From Methanoregulaceae archaeon (GTDB taxonomy: Archaea > Halobacteriota > Methanomicrobia > Methanomicrobiales > Methanospirillaceae), in contig JACTVF010000072.1 of assembly GCA_019695435.1 (NCBI GenBank), forward strand, positions 1 through 9,475: a stretch of 9,475 nucleotides of DNA, read 5' to 3'. Below the pieces are notes generated by a model. That model had not been told where the DNA came from. It saw only the letters and a program-made list of their open reading frames with translations, and made no database searches. This document shows positions 6,549 through 9,475 of the stretch, one piece after another. Every line of letters starts with the position of its first letter. The stretch's first letter is position 1. The translations under genes and the position numbers were made by a program.

Positions 6549-6741
6549 GGTATGTTACCGGTATTATTTGTTCGGGATCAAATGAAAAAGGCTCCGTAGC
6601 CTCTCTGGAAAAACGCGACCAAACATGACGAGAGTTCGTAAGAAAGTTTTTGTATTGTTGAATTTAAAGTTCTTAAAACAAAGGACTTAAAAGAATTAAA
6701 AGAAAATACTTATCCGTTAGCCCATTGGATGGTGTAACCAG
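6549..6741. promoter_or_regulatory. Divergent promoter region between the glycosyl cluster and cetZ
   Basis: This 193-base region has no gene and must hold both divergent promoters. The stretch 6656-6713 is very A+T-rich. For the plus strand, TATA-like candidates are TTTAAAG at 6663-6669, AATTAAAAG at about 6694-6702 and AAATACTTAT at 6704-6713. The GGTG at 6731-6734, seven bases before the cetZ ATG, can be its SD. For the minus strand the candidates are CTTTAAATTC at 6661-6670 and AATAATA near 6560-6568; the second would give an almost leaderless transcript. The symmetric TTTAAA could serve both directions. I cannot choose among these. Confidence 0.4.
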
Positions 6742-7932
6742 ATGCGGGTATTTTTCATTGGTTTTGGTCAGGCGGGCGGCAAAATTGTCGACATGTTCAT
6801 CGAACAGGACAAAAAGCTCGGGACCAACAGTTTCCGCGGCATTGCCGTTAATACCGCACGGACTGATCTGATGGGCCTCAAAAATATTGAGATGAAAGAT
6901 CGCATTCTTATCGGTCAGACGCTGGTAAAGGGCCATGGTGTAGGTACCGACAATGTGACCGGGGCACGGGTTACAGCAGATGAGATTGACAGCATTATCA
7001 ATGCTGTCGATACCCGCGGAACACACGATGTTGATGCGTTTGTGATAGTTGCCGGACTTGGGGGAGGTACTGGCTCTGGGGGCTCCCCGGTGCTTGCACG
7101 TCACCTGAAAAGGATCTACCGGGAGCCGGTGTATGCATTGGGCATTATTCCGGCTCCGGAGGAAGGGCGGCTTTATTCTTACAATGCAGCCCGCAGTCTT
7201 ACGACATTGGTAAACGAAGCTGACAATACTTTTATCTTTGATAATAGTGCGTGGAAGAACGAGGGAGAAAGTGTTAAAAGTGCATTCCAGCGACTCAATA
7301 ACGAAGTAGTACGAAGGTTTGCCATCCTCTTCCGCGCAGGTGAAGTGGGCCGGATGGGTGTTGGTGAGATGGTGGTGGACTCAAGTGAGATCATCAACAC
7401 TCTTCGTGGGGGTGGCATCACTTCTGTTGGTTATGCCGTCAGCGAAGTGCTCAGTACACGTACCAAGCAGCAAAGAGGAATCTTGGGGGGTCTCAAGGAG
7501 AACATTAAGGACAAATTCGGTGGCAAGAAGGAGGCAAATGAGGAGGTGCTCATGGGGGAGGACCGGTCGGCAAAGATTGTCGGCCTTGTCCGCCGTGCCA
7601 TGCTTGGCCGTCTTACGCTTCCCTGTGATTATTCCACGGCAGAGCGTGCGTTGGTCCTTATAGCGGGACCCCCGGACGAGATGGACCGTAAGGGTGTCGA
7701 AAAAGCCAAGAGCTGGGTTGAAGAGAATATAGCCGGAGTTGAAGTGAGAGGTGGAGATTATCCGGTAAACAGCGAGTATGTGGCTGCGGTTGTGATGCTG
7801 GCAACTGTTGGCAATGCTCCCCGTATCAAGGAACTCCTTGATATTGCAAAGGAAACAAAAGAAGAGGTTATAAAATCCAAAGAAAAGAAATCGAATATGT
7901 TCGAGGAAAGTATCGAACCGTTGTTTGAGTGA
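6742..7932 (+). CDS. cetZ: CetZ-type tubulin/FtsZ-family GTPase
   Basis: The 396-residue product is a CetZ, the archaeal cytoskeletal branch of the tubulin/FtsZ superfamily, known in haloarchaea to control cell shape. It is not a canonical FtsZ. Motifs in order: N-terminal FFIGFGQAGGKIVD (4-17), VNTARTDLMGL (37-47), KGHGVGTDN (63-71), the tubulin signature GGGTGSG (107-113), YALGIIPAPEEGR (131-143), NNEVVRRFAILFRAGE (186-201), and the T7 synergy loop VVDSSEIINTLRGGG (211-225). D213 and E216 of that loop are the acidic residues expected to activate GTP hydrolysis in the next subunit. The FtsZ-type Asn two residues before the Asp is replaced by V211, as in the CetZ sequences I recall. A basic/acidic insert (about 239-276) separates the GTPase domain from the C-terminal domain, which ends VRGGDYP and NAPRIKELLDIA. 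The extreme C-terminus is a Lys/Glu-rich tail. The ATG is preceded by GGTG at seven bases. The stop overlaps the region that starts the next gene. Confidence 0.93.
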   Translation: MRVFFIGFGQAGGKIVDMFIEQDKKLGTNSFRGIAVNTARTDLMGLKNIEMKDRILIGQTLVKGHGVGTDNVTGARVTADEIDSIINAVDTRGTHDVDAFVIVAGLGGGTGSGGSPVLARHLKRIYREPVYALGIIPAPEEGRLYSYNAARSLTTLVNEADNTFIFDNSAWKNEGESVKSAFQRLNNEVVRRFAILFRAGEVGRMGVGEMVVDSSEIINTLRGGGITSVGYAVSEVLSTRTKQQRGILGGLKENIKDKFGGKKEANEEVLMGEDRSAKIVGLVRRAMLGRLTLPCDYSTAERALVLIAGPPDEMDRKGVEKAKSWVEENIAGVEVRGGDYPVNSEYVAAVVMLATVGNAPRIKELLDIAKETKEEVIKSKEKKSNMFEESIEPLFE

Positions 7933-7940
7933 GGTTGATG

Positions 7941-9071
7941 ATGAAGGGATTGAAACGGTTAATTTTGATTACGGCTCTGTTTTTAATCATAGTACCAGCA
8001 GTTTCCGTGGCATATACGGTGAACTCAATGACGATAAACCCGAGCGGAGCCTTGACCCCGGGAACGACAGTTGATATTTCATACACCGTACAGGAGCCCA
8101 GTGGGCAAAGCACAACAAATGATCTTGTAATGTATACTGCATTGACATCACCACAATGGTCGTATATTATTTATGTGAACGGGAACCCGACTGCACCTAC
8201 TCAGTATTCGTCCAAAACTCTTACCATCAGTGGTTTTTTACTGACCTATAAATCCAGTGACGATGTAACGGTGGGAGTAACATTATCAGGGACTGCCCCC
8301 TCTGTAACCCAGACCTCAAACCAGACCTTAATCGAGATTTATGAGGACGATTCAAACGGTAATCAGGTTGCGACACCATATGTAGTGACCACCTTGGTTG
8401 TCAACACCAATGATGTTACAACTGCAATCGCAAATGCTAATTCCCAACTCAGCCAGTTACAAACCGATATCACTGAGAAAGCAGCATTGGGCATCGACAC
8501 CTCTGCGGCCGAAGCACAGTATAACACTGCCCAAACCCAGATCACGCAGGCTCAGGCCCTGCCCTCAACCCAGTACACCGCCGCATTAAATGATATCACC
8601 ACGGCGACATCCACAATAGCTAACGGCGAGACCCTCCTTGACAAAGCATGGGCAGAATCAGAGATCGCTACTGCACAGGGACCTGTAAATAATGTCGATG
8701 CACTTATCGCATATTTCCAAGGCAATTCAAGTACGGCAAATGATGCCCGGTTGTCAACGGTTATCACTGAACGGGAAATTGCCGTGAGTTATATATCAGC
8801 GGCAAACGATGCGGTAACTGCCAGCAACTTTGCGCAGGCCCGCTCAAAAGCTGAGCAGGCATATACCGAAGGAAATCAATCTTACAATGATGCCCTCACG
8901 TTTAAGGCTGCAGTAGAAGCCACGTGGAATCCCTTTGCGGGGCTTGGTTCGATTGGTTCATTCTTCAGTTCCAGTGTCCTCTTTATTGTTGTGGGTGTGA
9001 TAGCAGTTGTGTTAATTATCGTCGGTATCATCATCTACCGTAAACGCTCCAGATGGGATGAACTAGGGTGA
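7941..9071 (+). CDS. Secreted, C-terminally membrane-anchored protein with beta domain and helical stalk
   Basis: I do not recognise a named family. From the ATG at 7941 the protein is 376 aa. A basic N-terminus and hydrophobic core (residues 3-24) form a signal peptide. Residues 25-155 are rich in Thr, Ser, Val and alternating hydrophobics, as in an Ig-like or CARDB-like beta sandwich. Residues 156-325 are Ala/Gln/Thr-rich and predicted helical, with a repeated A-x-x-(Q/A/I) pattern suggesting a stalk or coiled coil. A Gly/Phe linker (331-343) precedes one membrane segment (345-366) and a basic tail RKRSRWDELG facing the cytoplasm. Three N-glycosylation sequons lie outside (N127, N262, N312). 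Start choice: GTG 7929 overlaps the cetZ stop (GTGA) and ATGs lie at 7938 and 7941. GAGGT at 7931-7935 sits five bases before 7941, so that ATG is preferred. The coupling to cetZ suggests the two act together at the envelope, which is inference. Confidence 0.8.
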   Translation: MKGLKRLILITALFLIIVPAVSVAYTVNSMTINPSGALTPGTTVDISYTVQEPSGQSTTNDLVMYTALTSPQWSYIIYVNGNPTAPTQYSSKTLTISGFLLTYKSSDDVTVGVTLSGTAPSVTQTSNQTLIEIYEDDSNGNQVATPYVVTTLVVNTNDVTTAIANANSQLSQLQTDITEKAALGIDTSAAEAQYNTAQTQITQAQALPSTQYTAALNDITTATSTIANGETLLDKAWAESEIATAQGPVNNVDALIAYFQGNSSTANDARLSTVITEREIAVSYISAANDAVTASNFAQARSKAEQAYTEGNQSYNDALTFKAAVEATWNPFAGLGSIGSFFSSSVLFIVVGVIAVVLIIVGIIIYRKRSRWDELG

Positions 9072-9094
9072 TTAATTTTTATCTCTGTTTTTTT
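9072..9094 (+). terminator. T-rich terminator after the cetZ operon
   Basis: Just after the TGA at 9069-9071 come a T5 run (9076-9080) and a T7 run (9088-9094). Consecutive T tracts of this kind are the usual archaeal transcription termination signal. Its position directly after the second gene of the pair supports a two-gene transcript. Confidence 0.55.
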
Positions 9095-9277
9095 GCAGAA
9101 ATTTCGATAACTTATGGGGTTAGTCGTTCTGGCTCCCAGATCCAAATCCTTGATGCCATCAGCTCCCTCTCCTCACTCCGGGCCGGCGTCGGTACGCTAG
9201 ACTCTTTAAAAATTGTATCGTGAATGGCATACAAAAGTCTCACGGGTCATCGCAGGAAAAATTTAAAAACAAGGTGA
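9095..9277. other. Intergenic stretch without a supported gene
   Basis: I see no convincing gene here. A plus-strand frame from GTG 9068 to TGA 9221-9223 (51 codons) overlaps the preceding stop and has a G/C-rich third-position stretch over about 9130-9200, translating to DAISSLSSLRAGVGTLDSL. It could be a small gene or a fragment of an older one. A minus-strand frame over the same bases also reads without stops for about 20 codons. A short inverted repeat, TTGTAT (9213-9218) with ATACAA (9229-9234), lies before the transposase stop. Given the transposase at the right edge, the junction of the insertion sequence should lie within this stretch, but I cannot place its terminal repeat. Confidence 0.35.
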
Positions 9278-9475
9278 TTACTCAGTACAAGCCACGGAGC
9301 TATAACCAACTAATACCTGGAGCAGATTATTAAATAAATCCTGGTCGCGGTGATTATATCTGAACTCCGGTTCTTTGAGGTAAAGAGGGAATTTCATGGG
9401 ATCGACTCCATGATAGTTCATGAATCGTTCTTTAGCAAAAGACCAGAATCCTTCGATACCATTGAAGTAGACTTT
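9278..9475 (-). CDS. IS1595/ISXO2-like transposase, C-terminal part
   Basis: The reverse strand is open from the right edge to a TAA at 9278-9280, giving 65 residues of a C-terminus; the rest lies outside the window. The sequence NGIEGFWSFAKERF (visible residues 5-18) followed by YLKEPEFRYNHRDQDLFNNLL (32-52) matches the end of the DDE-type transposases of the IS1595 (ISXO2) family. In that family the pattern is N-x-(I/V)-E-(G/S)-FW-(S/G)-x-(A/L)-K and, further on, Y-L-x-E-x-x-(F/W)-R-(F/Y)-N-x-R. The first motif carries the final catalytic Glu or its neighbourhood. Whether the element is intact cannot be judged from this end alone. Confidence 0.8.
   Translation of the reverse strand, partial: KVYFNGIEGFWSFAKERFMNYHGVDPMKFPLYLKEPEFRYNHRDQDLFNNLLQVLVGYSSVACTE
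9278..9475 (-). mobile_element. Right-edge part of an IS1595-family insertion sequence
   Basis: Inferred from the transposase C-terminus. The terminal inverted repeat and target duplication are not identified; the IS end should lie somewhere to the left of 9278, between there and the cetZ-operon terminator. The element continues beyond 9475. Confidence 0.55.

Noticed and set aside
9200..9240. Inverted repeat TTGTAT/ATACAA with flanking AGACT/AGTCT as the terminal repeat of the insertion sequence.
   Set aside because: Both arms lie close together on one side, forming a small stem, whereas terminal repeats sit at opposite ends of the element. The other IS end is outside the window, so no comparison is possible.
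1..9475. CRISPR array, tRNA or rRNA gene, prophage or defence system.
   Set aside because: No spaced direct repeats, no tRNA-like cloverleaf or rRNA sequence, and no phage or defence protein were seen on either strand. The only mobile-element signal is the transposase end at the right edge.

Overview
The window is archaeal chromosome, most probably from a methanogen of the order Methanomicrobiales. The support is a euryarchaeal ribosomal-protein run (L7Ae, S28e, L24e), archaeal-type ribosome binding sites of the AGGAGGTGA type, a CetZ-type tubulin homologue, and a DUF2298 ('YYY') membrane protein of the kind found in these methanogens. The order-level placement is inference from gene content and resemblance, not from a database search.

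Layout. Positions 1-200 (minus) hold the start of a MarC-family membrane protein that runs off the left edge. Positions 251-1496 (minus, transcribed L7Ae > S28e > L24e > Ndk) are a tight translation/nucleotide-metabolism operon. Each Shine-Dalgarno (SD) site lies in or against the end of the gene before it. Its promoter and a structured 5' leader lie at about 1500-1593. Positions 1649-6548 (minus, transcribed right to left) are four coupled genes: an FAD-dependent oxidoreductase, a family-2 glycosyltransferase, a UPF0104/LPG-synthase-type flippase-like membrane protein, and a large DUF2298 membrane protein. Adjacent genes overlap or are coupled by 1-17 bases. The last gene appears to start at a non-standard CTG codon. 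Together they look like a membrane pathway that makes a lipid-linked sugar on the cytoplasmic face and uses it at the membrane.

A divergent A+T-rich intergenic region (6549-6741) separates this cluster from a plus-strand pair. The first is a clear CetZ tubulin/FtsZ-family GTPase (6742-7932). The second is a coupled secreted, membrane-anchored protein with a beta-rich domain, a helical stalk and a C-terminal membrane segment. After a T-rich terminator come about 200 bases with no convincing gene. The right edge holds the C-terminus of an IS1595/ISXO2-like transposase on the minus strand.

The points most worth following up are: (1) a kink-turn-like hairpin, with tandem GA steps on both sides, directly before the SD of the L7Ae gene, which suggests autoregulation by L7Ae; (2) the CetZ plus surface-anchored stalk protein pair; (3) the four-gene lipid-sugar cluster; (4) the CTG start.
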